DNA of 12,932 bases from Candidatus Bathyarchaeota archaeon (GTDB taxonomy: Archaea > Thermoproteota > Bathyarchaeia > TCS64): positions 1-12,932 of the forward strand of contig CALGBN010000571.1 in the NCBI GenBank assembly GCA_937877765.1, in the 5' to 3' direction. The notes beneath the pieces are model-generated. The model searched no databases, was not told the DNA's origin, and saw only the letters and a list, made by a program, of their open reading frames with translations. Positions 1-5,748 of the stretch are shown in pieces. Within the stretch, counting starts at the first letter, position 1. The number at the start of each line of letters is the position of its first letter. The translations under genes and the position numbers were made by a program.

Positions 1-68
1 TTCAAGCAGAAGACGGCATACGAGATGTAGAGAGGTCTCGTGGGCTCGGAGATGTGTATAAGAGACAG
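1..68. other. Illumina Nextera adapter and index (artefact)
   Basis: This is not biological sequence. Bases 3-26 match the Illumina P7 flow-cell primer (CAAGCAGAAGACGG...). Bases 27-34 (GTAGAGAG) are an 8-nt i7 index, which I recognise as the N707 barcode in primer orientation. Bases 35-49 are the Nextera read-2 tail, and 50-68 are the Tn5 mosaic end (AGATGTGTATAAGAGACAG). Genomic sequence begins at 69, so position 69 is a transposase insertion point in a library fragment and the contig was not trimmed. Confidence 0.98.
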
Positions 69-302
69 GTATAGGTGAAGCAGATAAACGGCGAGCATTA
101 TCCCATCAGCTATAGTGAACTCTCCTGTAGGCGGTATACCACCTAGTAGAGACAAATGGAACGCCGTAGCTGAGAGAAGCGTGGAAACTCCTATACCGAT
201 TCTCTGAGAGGGATTGCTTGGAGATATTAAGAACGTCAGCAAAACTATTGCCGATATTACAGAGATGGGTATGATGTTCTTTAGTATCGTTGAGAGAAGA
301 GG
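69..302 (-). CDS. Fragment of a pentameric ligand-gated ion channel (M1-M3 region)
   Basis: Read on the minus strand from about 302 down to 69, one frame stays open for about 78 codons and looks like the membrane domain of a Cys-loop-type channel (GLIC/ELIC/nicotinic receptor superfamily). It begins with a pre-M1/M1 segment (LKNIIPISVISAIVLLTFLI). A short loop with prolines and an Arg follows (SPSNPSQRI), then an M2-like pore helix (GIGVSTLLSATAFHLSL), the M2-M3 loop (GGIPPTGEF) and the start of M3 (IADGIMLAVYLLHLY). In family members M2 lines the pore and the M2-M3 loop couples ligand binding to gating. The extracellular domain should lie upstream but is replaced by MBL sequence past about 295-302, where no start codon is available. 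The 3' end is cut by the adapter. It is a partial gene whose placement here may be chimeric. The family call is from motif recognition only. Confidence 0.7.
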
Positions 303-808
303 ACGGCCAATACGATGAAGCCCTCATATATCTGGTGATAGGCGAGGAACGCGCAGCAGTTATCGATGGAGGCACAGGAATAGGTAGACTGGACAGGCTT
401 GTCATGGAACTCACAGACAAACCATACTTCCTACTGCTCACACACACCCACAACGACCACATCTGTTTACTCGACAGGGAAGCCCGTTACCTATACACAG
501 GTGACATCTACTACACAGGAGGCGTCACCAGCTACCTACCGGGAGGAAACCATGATGATTTTATCAAAAGCTGTAAACGGCTTGTTGATCTCATGCCAGA
601 ATATGACTATTTGATGCCCGCACATAACGAGCCTCTCGTTGAACCAGAGCAGATGCGGGAAATGTATGAGGCCGCAAAAGGCATCAAGGATGGCTCCATT
701 ACTGATTACACCAGTAGGCGTTCAGTGGCAACCAACTACGACACTATGATACGAAGATACCAGTTCAGCAAATTCAGCCTATCAGTCAGAGAAAGCCTCT
801 TCAAGTAG
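290..808 (+). CDS. Truncated MBL-fold metallo-hydrolase with internal deletion
   Basis: This 172-residue frame starts at a TTG and is closely related to the two other MBL genes in this window. It keeps the beta-strand lead-in (IYLVIGEERAAVIDGG), the metal motif HTHNDH (H52, H54, D56, H57), the GD of the bridging Asp (D72) and the late His (MPAHNEP, H112). Compared with the intact paralog at 9917-10831, about 55 N-terminal residues are missing, and 88-89 residues between HxHxDHI and CLLDRE are gone, including the metal-binding His of the PGHSPDS motif. The deletion is in frame. The 5' end runs into inverted ion-channel sequence, so the TTG start is probably only the first available codon and not the native one. 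As drawn the enzyme should be inactive. Either it is a real pseudogene or the amplification or assembly removed sequence. The family call is secure; the integrity of the gene is not. Confidence 0.75.
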   Translation: MREEDGQYDEALIYLVIGEERAAVIDGGTGIGRLDRLVMELTDKPYFLLLTHTHNDHICLLDREARYLYTGDIYYTGGVTSYLPGGNHDDFIKSCKRLVDLMPEYDYLMPAHNEPLVEPEQMREMYEAAKGIKDGSITDYTSRRSVATNYDTMIRRYQFSKFSLSVRESLFK

Positions 809-822
809 GGGGGAGGGGGGGG
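808..822 (+). repeat. Poly-G tract at the end of the truncated MBL gene
   Basis: Six G, one A, then eight G follow directly from the TAG stop of the MBL gene, ending in TACCCC. The run is out of keeping with the AT-rich intergenic DNA around it. It could form G-quadruplex-like structure or be a homopolymer where assembly is unreliable. No function can be assigned. Confidence 0.5.
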
Positions 823-966
823 TACCCCAATCCCAGTCAAAATAGGGCTAATACAGCTTAAACAAGCTCCAAAACAGCCCAGATTGATGCCTGATATATG
901 TAAAAAATCGTCACCTTAACGGGTTTTAAACGCAAAAAACTGTGTCATTAAGCTGTTTTTCGCCGG

Positions 967-997
967 GTTTCTTGACAAGAAACGTTGTCAAGTTTCT
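967..997. promoter_or_regulatory. Paired TTGWCAA operator-like sites upstream of the wHTH gene
   Basis: GTTTCTTGACAAGAAAC at 967-983 is a perfect 8+1+8 inverted repeat centred on 975. A second TTGTCAA core lies at 985-991, centred on 988, and is followed by AGTTTCT, which mirrors the AGAAAC arm of the first site. The two cores are 13 bp apart. They lie upstream of a candidate TATA element (about 1010-1018) of the regulator at 1048, a position suited to a DNA-binding protein acting on this promoter. A matching pair with the same spacing sits at 1951-1972. Further inverted repeats follow: GTGTTAAACAC at 1009-1019 and AGAATA-GGGG-TATTCT at 1024-1039. The binding protein is unknown; autoregulation by the wHTH protein is inferred. 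Confidence 0.6.
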
Positions 998-1008
998 GGG
1001 TTCAAAAA

Positions 1009-1019
1009 GTGTTAAACAC
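1009..1019 (+). promoter_or_regulatory. Candidate TATA element for the wHTH gene
   Basis: GTTAAAC inside the palindrome GTGTTAAACAC is the best AT-rich box before the ATG at 1048. Its centre is about 34 nt from the start, which would leave a leader of roughly 7-10 nt, unlike the leaderless spacing seen elsewhere in the window. Weak evidence. Confidence 0.3.
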
Positions 1020-1047
1020 ATCGAGAATAGGGGTATTCTGTTGAAGA

Positions 1048-1383
1048 ATGGTGAAGAATACTTCATCTGAACTGGATGACATTATTATCAAGGCGCTTGG
1101 GCATCAGGAAAGGAAAAACATACTCAAGATAATCGCAAGCTACCCTGAAGGCGTCAACTACACAGGCATCCTCGGTGAAACAGAGCTTTCAACGGGAAGA
1201 CTGAACTATCACCTCGGAGAGCTGGAAGAATTTCTAGACAGAGGCGAGGACCGTCTATACAGGTTGAACAAGATCGGTGAGAAGGCTGTAGCTACTATCG
1301 AGTTCATCAACAAGGATGTTGATCTGAACCTACTTGAGACCGTAAACACGAAACGCAGTAAGAGACTTGACTTAAAGCGATAA
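1048..1383 (+). CDS. Winged-helix DNA-binding regulator (N-terminal part of a membrane-anchored wHTH protein)
   Basis: A 111-residue protein with an ArsR-like winged helix. Helix 1 is LGHQERKNILKII (17-29), the recognition-helix region is LSTGRLNYHLGELEEF (47-62), and the wing and last helix follow (EDRLYRLNKIGEKAV, 67-81). The pattern is common in archaeal transcription regulators, many of which carry a C-terminal membrane hairpin. Here the frame stops at 1381-1383, while another frame, open from 1371, continues directly into two membrane helices (1425-1631). Adding one A to the AAA run at 1374-1376 would join them as ...LDLKAIKKRLDTGF.... The native gene is therefore probably 1048-1631, about 195 residues. 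The start is ATG 1048; GTG 1051 is an alternative. Inverted repeats upstream suggest autoregulation. The target is not known, but the neighbouring ABC exporter is a candidate. Confidence 0.8.
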   Translation: MVKNTSSELDDIIIKALGHQERKNILKIIASYPEGVNYTGILGETELSTGRLNYHLGELEEFLDRGEDRLYRLNKIGEKAVATIEFINKDVDLNLLETVNTKRSKRLDLKR

Positions 1384-1424
1384 AGAAGCGACTGGACACT
1401 GGCTTCTACGTCTTCTCATCCATC

Positions 1425-1631
1425 ATGATAGCCATAACTGGACTAATGGCATATTTCGCCTATGTTCAGAGAGACTCTGTTTTAGCAGTATTCACAGGAT
1501 TCTTTGCACTCTTATCAATTGGATTAATCTTCATAACGGATAAGTCAAGGAAAAACGATCCAGAGCGAATCCTATGGATATGGGAATGGCTAGAATGGCG
1601 ACTCATAGGCAACTACAAAAATAAAAACTAA
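1425..1631 (+). CDS. Two-helix membrane segment, probable C-terminus of the upstream wHTH regulator
   Basis: From ATG 1425 this gives 68 residues with two hydrophobic helices (about residues 2-14 and 18-37, split by QRDS), then a basic Trp-rich tail (RILWIWEWLEWRLIG). The frame is open back to 1371 and reads KAIKKRLDTGFYVFSS before the ATG, which extends the first helix to normal length and makes a separate start at 1425 look artificial. The better reading is that this is the membrane anchor of the wHTH protein, separated by a one-base deletion or, less likely, reached by -1 frameshifting at CTTAAAG. No ribosome binding site of note precedes ATG 1425. If translated alone it would be a small membrane protein of unknown role. 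Confidence 0.55.
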   Translation: MIAITGLMAYFAYVQRDSVLAVFTGFFALLSIGLIFITDKSRKNDPERILWIWEWLEWRLIGNYKNKN

Positions 1632-1634
1632 TTT

Positions 1635-1654
1635 ATAAAAAAGGGGAAAAACCC
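1635..1654 (-). terminator. T-rich terminator after the small membrane protein gene
   Basis: Read on the minus strand, the TGA at 1655-1657 is followed by GGG-TTTTT-CCCC-TTTTTT, two T runs typical of archaeal termination signals. It lies between two convergent genes, so it would also separate their transcripts. Confidence 0.5.
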
Positions 1655-1885
1655 TCAATTTTTCAATAGATTCTTCAAAACAAATCCAAAAGCAGATACT
1701 AATCCACCAACTAACACCAAAACCCCACCTAGTTGTATAGGGTTTCCTGTATATGGGGCTAGGAAGACATTGATGTAGTTTGGTTGGACGTAAACGATAT
1801 ACGCAGCTGTAATAATTAGGGCGACTCCGCCGTAACTCAGGTTTCTAGCAGCGAATGCTAGGATGTTTTGTGTTCTTATAATCAT
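1655..1885 (-). CDS. Small two-helix membrane protein, function unknown
   Basis: From the ATG at 1885 this encodes 76 residues with two membrane helices (about GGVALIITAAYIVYV and QLGGVLVLVGGLVSAFGFVL) joined by a loop rich in Pro, Asn and Tyr, and a basic C-terminus (KNLLKN). The frame is open back to a TTG at 1945. ATG 1885 is preferred because a GGTGA Shine-Dalgarno-like sequence lies just before it and the extra residues look like untranslated leader. The ribosome binding site sits in a perfect hairpin. A candidate TATA (AT-rich, about 1930-1943) and a pair of TTGTCAA sites at 1951-1972 lie upstream, so it has its own promoter although it is 89 nt downstream of the ABC ATPase on the same strand. 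I do not recognise a family. A role linked to the exporter or to the convergent membrane-anchored wHTH protein is a guess from position. Confidence 0.6.
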   Translation of the reverse strand: MIIRTQNILAFAARNLSYGGVALIITAAYIVYVQPNYINVFLAPYTGNPIQLGGVLVLVGGLVSAFGFVLKNLLKN

Positions 1886-1905
1886 TTTTTCACCGTTATC
1901 GGTGA
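1886..1905 (-). promoter_or_regulatory. Hairpin enclosing the ribosome binding site of the small membrane protein
   Basis: On the minus strand TCACCG-ATAA-CGGTGA (1905-1890) is a perfect 6-bp stem with a four-base loop. Its 3' arm contains the GGTGA that would pair with 16S rRNA before the ATG at 1885, with AAAA between. The fold would hide the binding site and could make translation conditional. A chance inverted repeat cannot be excluded. Confidence 0.45.
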
Positions 1906-1929
1906 TACAATGGACAAGCAGCTTAGTTT

Positions 1930-1943
1930 TAACTATTTTTAAC
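1930..1943 (-). promoter_or_regulatory. Candidate TATA element of the small membrane protein gene
   Basis: On the minus strand GTTAAAAATAGTTAAAAC is strongly AT-rich and lies just inside the paired TTGTCAA sites. A start about 25 nt on (near 1910) would give a leader of roughly 25 nt including the hairpin and Shine-Dalgarno. It is one of the few leadered genes suggested in this window. Confidence 0.4.
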
Positions 1944-1950
1944 AAAAAAA

Positions 1951-1972
1951 TTTGTCAAAAAGATTTGTCAAA
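1951..1972. promoter_or_regulatory. Paired TTGTCAA operator-like sites upstream of the small membrane protein
   Basis: TTTGTCAAA occurs at 1951-1959 (centre 1955) and again at 1964-1972 (centre 1968), 13 bp apart. TTGTCAA is an odd-centred near-palindrome. Core and spacing match the pair at 972-991 before the wHTH gene. The sites lie immediately upstream of the AT-rich box, where an archaeal activator or a repressor competing with TFB could bind. The same protein probably binds both pairs; this is inferred from sequence only. Confidence 0.6.
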
Positions 1973-1974
1973 GA

Positions 1975-2871
1975 TTAATTGACTACACCCATACGGTGTA
2001 GCTCCTCACGGAGAACATCAACAGTGTTCTTAAGACCTGTTTGCTGTTTCACGTACTCATCACCAGTGATAATACCCTGCTTAAACCGACTATCCAAGCC
2101 TAGAAGCTCGATCTCGATCTCACTGATACGCGACTGCAGTAACTTTGTATAGTCTGCTGTTGGCGCCTCTGAGTCACCTAGTGATGCAACGTCTGCTTGT
2201 ACTACTCCGTCATGTATTCTGAGTATCCTATCGCTGATACGCGCGATGTTTGGGTCGTGGGTAACCATGATGACGGTTTTCTCAAGCTCCTTATTGATCT
2301 TACGGAGATACTCCACTACTACTCGAGCATTCTCTGTATCCAGTTCACCTGTGGGCTCGTCTGCAAGAATAAGCGGAGGACCATTAGCAAGTGCTGCTGC
2401 TAAGGCGATACGCTGTTGTTCACCGCCGCTTAGCTCACCGGGTTTATGATCTGCTCTGTCAAGTAGTCCAACAACATTCAGTAGCTCCTCGATGCGTTTC
2501 TTACGTTCATCAGCCTTGATTCCAAGAGCCGCCATTGGCAACTCAATGTTCTCAGCTGCAGTAAGAGTTGGAATGAGGTTCATGTTCTGGAAGACATGCC
2601 CCACGGTCTCGCGTCTGAAATTAACAAGGTCCCCTGTGGATAGATTGGTTAGGTCGGTATCGAATACCTTGACACTGCCTGCACTTGCCTTGTCTAAGCC
2701 ACCAATAACGTTTAGTAGCGTGGTTTTTCCGCTTCCGCTTGGTCCTATGATGCTTATCATCTCGCCTTTGCGTACGTTGACGTTCAAGCCTCGGAGGGCT
2801 TGGACTTCGATCTGACCGATCTTGTATATCTTTATCAGGTCCCTTACGATGACCGCGTTTCTTGTACTCAT
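1975..2871 (-). CDS. ABC transporter ATPase, MacB/LolD type, with C-terminal extension
   Basis: A 298-residue nucleotide-binding subunit that would power the FtsX-type permease encoded just upstream. All key motifs are visible: Walker A GPSGSGKTT (43-51), Q-loop Gln95 (HVFQNMNLIP), signature LSGGE (147-151), Walker B LILADEPTGELD (167-178, catalytic Glu172) and switch His205 (VTHD). The ABC domain ends at about 225. Family members of this type are usually 220-240 residues. Here about 60 further residues (240-298) form a likely coiled-coil or SHOCT-like helix pair (SRISEIEIELLGLDSRF...) with a GIITGDEY turn. GELD replaces the more common GNLD after Walker B. The ATG start at 2871 is 2 nt after the permease stop, so the two are co-transcribed and probably translationally coupled. 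The substrate is unknown; MacB-like systems move lipids or peptides or do mechanical work rather than importing solutes. Confidence 0.92.
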   Translation of the reverse strand: MSTRNAVIVRDLIKIYKIGQIEVQALRGLNVNVRKGEMISIIGPSGSGKTTLLNVIGGLDKASAGSVKVFDTDLTNLSTGDLVNFRRETVGHVFQNMNLIPTLTAAENIELPMAALGIKADERKKRIEELLNVVGLLDRADHKPGELSGGEQQRIALAAALANGPPLILADEPTGELDTENARVVVEYLRKINKELEKTVIMVTHDPNIARISDRILRIHDGVVQADVASLGDSEAPTADYTKLLQSRISEIEIELLGLDSRFKQGIITGDEYVKQQTGLKNTVDVLREELHRMGVVN

Positions 2872-2873
2872 TT

Positions 2874-5618
2874 TTATTCCTCCAGTTTTAGATCCGGCTC
2901 AGCCGCGATCCTGTTTACAGCCACCACGATGGGAACAATGGTGGACACTATTATTAGCCCTATGATTAACCCCATCTGCAGTATCACCATATTGGTGAAC
3001 ACTACCTTGTATCTGAATATGAAAGCCAGCGCCTGATTTAGCAGATTAACCACTCCATACAATGTGAATATACCCACAAACAGACCCAAAGCAATAGCGA
3101 ACAAGTCCATGCCAAGGTTTTCCACGAGCAGGGTTACCATCATCTGTCTTGGACTGAAGCCTCTGATGCTCATGATTGTGAGTTCCTTGTTTCTGCTCCT
3201 GATCATTGTTGATACTATCAAGATTATTCCAACTGATGCTACCAAGCCCGCGAAGTATGTGCCTAAAACTTGTACCTGTTTGGAGCCGCTAAGTATCACG
3301 TTATCCAAGGCGTTCTCAAGGTTTATCGCCGTCATGTCTACGCGCTGAACATCAAGGTCCACATCACCTAGAACATTACGCATGGTCTCCGGGTTAACAT
3401 CGGGCTCAAGGTTCACGATTATTCTGCGCTGATCGATATATCGTTCCTTGATCTGCTCCATGAAGATATTGTTGACGTACATCATGGGATTGCTTGGAAC
3501 ATAGTTTTCACCAGTAGCCCAGCCATAGAAACCGACTATACGAACAGTGTAAGTTCTGGCGGCTGTGTTCAGAATCATTGTGTTATTTACGCTTAACCCA
3601 AGTGCATCTGCTGCTCCTCGTTCGATTATCGCTCCGTCATCAATTCTCGCCATACGGTCAAACATAGTAAGATCATCCGTAAAGTCCTCTGGAATATACG
3701 CTGAGTCTCGCCAAGCCAATGGATCGATACCCCTCACTGGAATAGAGCCGAGACTGGTATCCGGTGTGAATAATACCTCGATGCTGGCAGCTTCCACGCC
3801 ATCAACAGCAAGAACCTTCTCCAAGACCCCCTCCGCGTCTTCTCCCTCGAAAAGCCATATCGCGGCGTCTGCGCCTACTGAGCTATAAGTTGCGCTCTTG
3901 ATAAAGTCCTCACTGGACGCCACGTTACCGATAACAGTGATGCTGTAGCTAACGATTAACGCTACCATGAATATTGTGGCTCCTGTCTTCTTTAGGTTCC
4001 TGCTTGAGCTCAGTGTTGAGAACTTTGCGGCATCACCTACGATCATCTCAGATATCTTGCTGAGAAGCTTCTGATAACGGGGTAACACCTTGATGAAGAG
4101 AGTCGTAAAGCCCCAGAAGAACACGATCGAGGATATGAAGCTAAGAATATAGTCAAAACCCCACCAAGTCGAATAAAGCAACGTAACAATCAGGTTAGTT
4201 GAGCTAGGCTGGAACATGTCCACGTTCAAACCAAAATAGATCATCGCAAACCTATAGACACCCAAAAGGAGGGCAATGATTGGTCCAAGTAGATCCTCTT
4301 CTTCCTCGTCGTCTGATAGGTGTTCTCTTAGTGCGTCTACGATGTTTATCTCGACTGCTTTTTGGGCTGGTCTGAAGATTGAGAATAATGAGAGGGCTGC
4401 GCTGAACACGAATACGGTTACAAGCGTTACTGGGTTGGTCGCTAGGAGAATATCAATAGGATTAACGCCCTGAATAACCAGTGGCAATACAAGGCTTCCA
4501 GCAACTATGCCCAATATCCAAGCTAGCACAGATACCAGTACGCCCTCAAAGAGAAGCATCTGCAACACCTGTCTATGATTCAGTCCTCGGGTCAGCAGTA
4601 AACCGATCTCACGACGCCTGAGACCAAACACCACCTCAGCGATAGTGGTCCCAAGATACCACGCCGTAAAGAAGACGGGAAGACTTACCACCATGGTGTT
4701 TGACTTCATCGAGTTAAGATTCTGCTCAATAGCCTCCAGTATCTGCCCAAGGAAGTTTTCCGGCAAATACATGTACTCGGCGCCATTAGCGTTGATCTCT
4801 TCAAGAATCAAAGTAACCCGATCTATACTCCCCTGAATATCCCATGGGTTAACAAGCATATCCCGGTCAAGACTAATTAAAGCTACACCATGCTGGTCAT
4901 CAGTTGGTCGTCGCTCCTCGGCGAAAATCGAGTTTTGAATATCCATGTAAGTGTCTGTGCTCATGAGGATTAGGTTATAGCTGGGACGTTTCTGGCTGGG
5001 ATCATTTCTGTTGAATAAACCGGTCAGATAACTGCTGTATCGCCCTACAAATAATGTCCACGCAGTGTCCTCTACCGCTATTGCGTCCTGTATAGGCATC
5101 TTGAATTGCCTGTTCTCGAACCCCGGTGGGCTCTTCCACAAATAGGTACTGAGGTCTATAACAACGGAGCCATTTTCCATGTACTCCTCTGTGAGAGCTG
5201 AGCTGACGTCAAAATAGACCTTTCCTCTTTCAAGGAAGTCGATGCCCACAAGTTGATCATAAAAGACGCTATCATCAGGAATGGCGATCAGATAGACGCC
5301 CTCAACCGTGACATTTGTGCCCGGCTCCCAGATATTAACAGGGGCATAGACAAATTGATCAATAGCCGTTACGCCCTCAATATCCCCCATAACGTTCTCG
5401 ACGTCAAATATCCGGGTATCAGTGATGTTCTTGTCACTCGCCTCATCAATGATGTCGTAAGGAGCTGACTCGAATATCTGCTGAATGCTCCGAGCACCAA
5501 TAGCGTCCGCTCCTTGAAGTATACCCGCAAATAATGTGGTGGCTAATGCGACGCTTAAGAAGAGGGATAGAAACATACCTCTTCCGCGTATTATTCGTTT
5601 GATAGCGTAACGGAACAT
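2874..5618 (-). CDS. FtsX/MacB-type ABC transporter permease with two FtsX domains
   Basis: A membrane subunit of 914 residues from ATG 5618; the frame is open to a TTG at 5624. ATG is preferred because a TTTAAAC box lies 25-27 nt upstream, matching the leaderless pattern here. Counting from the TTG, there is an N-terminal helix (about 17-36) and a large extracytoplasmic domain (40-305). FtsX domain 1 has three helices (about 311-417) and the cytoplasmic coupling motif RRREIGLLLTRGLNHRQ. An acidic linker follows (SDDEEEEDLL, 437-446), then additional helices (about 447-465 and 490-513), another helix (549-568), a second external domain (570-780), and FtsX domain 2 (about 787-904) with the matching RSRNKELTIMSIRGFSPRQ. 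This duplicated layout is known from large archaeal and bacterial MacB/LolC-like permeases. It works with the ATPase 2 nt downstream. The cargo cannot be read from the sequence. Confidence 0.9.
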   Translation of the reverse strand: MFRYAIKRIIRGRGMFLSLFLSVALATTLFAGILQGADAIGARSIQQIFESAPYDIIDEASDKNITDTRIFDVENVMGDIEGVTAIDQFVYAPVNIWEPGTNVTVEGVYLIAIPDDSVFYDQLVGIDFLERGKVYFDVSSALTEEYMENGSVVIDLSTYLWKSPPGFENRQFKMPIQDAIAVEDTAWTLFVGRYSSYLTGLFNRNDPSQKRPSYNLILMSTDTYMDIQNSIFAEERRPTDDQHGVALISLDRDMLVNPWDIQGSIDRVTLILEEINANGAEYMYLPENFLGQILEAIEQNLNSMKSNTMVVSLPVFFTAWYLGTTIAEVVFGLRRREIGLLLTRGLNHRQVLQMLLFEGVLVSVLAWILGIVAGSLVLPLVIQGVNPIDILLATNPVTLVTVFVFSAALSLFSIFRPAQKAVEINIVDALREHLSDDEEEEDLLGPIIALLLGVYRFAMIYFGLNVDMFQPSSTNLIVTLLYSTWWGFDYILSFISSIVFFWGFTTLFIKVLPRYQKLLSKISEMIVGDAAKFSTLSSSRNLKKTGATIFMVALIVSYSITVIGNVASSEDFIKSATYSSVGADAAIWLFEGEDAEGVLEKVLAVDGVEAASIEVLFTPDTSLGSIPVRGIDPLAWRDSAYIPEDFTDDLTMFDRMARIDDGAIIERGAADALGLSVNNTMILNTAARTYTVRIVGFYGWATGENYVPSNPMMYVNNIFMEQIKERYIDQRRIIVNLEPDVNPETMRNVLGDVDLDVQRVDMTAINLENALDNVILSGSKQVQVLGTYFAGLVASVGIILIVSTMIRSRNKELTIMSIRGFSPRQMMVTLLVENLGMDLFAIALGLFVGIFTLYGVVNLLNQALAFIFRYKVVFTNMVILQMGLIIGLIIVSTIVPIVVAVNRIAAEPDLKLEE

Positions 5619-5639
5619 CCTCAAAAGAGACGCGGTGCA

Positions 5640-5648
5640 TGTTTAAAA
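5640..5648 (-). promoter_or_regulatory. TATA box of the ABC exporter operon
   Basis: On the minus strand TTTTTTTAAACATG places an AT-rich TATA-like core about 25-27 nt before ATG 5618, so transcription would start at or next to the ATG. This supports ATG 5618 over the longer TTG start at 5624. Confidence 0.5.
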
Positions 5649-5663
5649 AAAGTTGCCTAAATG

Positions 5664-5746
5664 GGCTTGTTGAAGCCTTATGTTTATCTAATAAGGATTT
5701 TGCTTAAATAAGCTAAACTTTATAACCGCTCCCCTGTTTTGAACAG
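5664..5746. repeat. Series of four short inverted repeats in a divergent promoter region
   Basis: Between the exporter operon and the DUF1512 gene lie GGCTT-GTTG-AAGCC (5664-5677), CCTTAT-9nt-ATAAGG (5676-5696), GCTTA-AA-TAAGC (5702-5713) and CTGTT-TTG-AACAG (5734-5746). The third sits just upstream of the DUF1512 TATA box and the fourth overlaps the expected transcription start. They could be operators or cruciform-forming DNA, but short palindromes are expected by chance in AT-rich DNA. Confidence 0.35.
5718..5726 (+). promoter_or_regulatory. TATA box of the DUF1512 gene
   Basis: CTTTATAAC is a good archaeal TATA box. Its centre is about 27 nt upstream of GTG 5749 and 36 nt upstream of ATG 5758, favouring a leaderless transcript that starts at the GTG. 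Confidence 0.6.
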
Positions 5747-5748
5747 CA

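Noticed and set aside
106..462. Minus-strand 118-codon open frame
   Set aside because: It crosses the junction between adapter-side sequence and the MBL gene, lies out of frame with the clear channel reading, and its protein is Ser/Arg-rich with no recognisable pattern.
967..1039. Possible CRISPR or tandem repeat from clustered palindromes
   Set aside because: Only two core copies, different flanks and no regularly spaced repeats or spacers; an operator region explains it better.
2197..2815. Several plus-strand open frames over the ABC ATPase
   Set aside because: All are shadows of a complete ATPase with every ABC motif; no start signal or family features.
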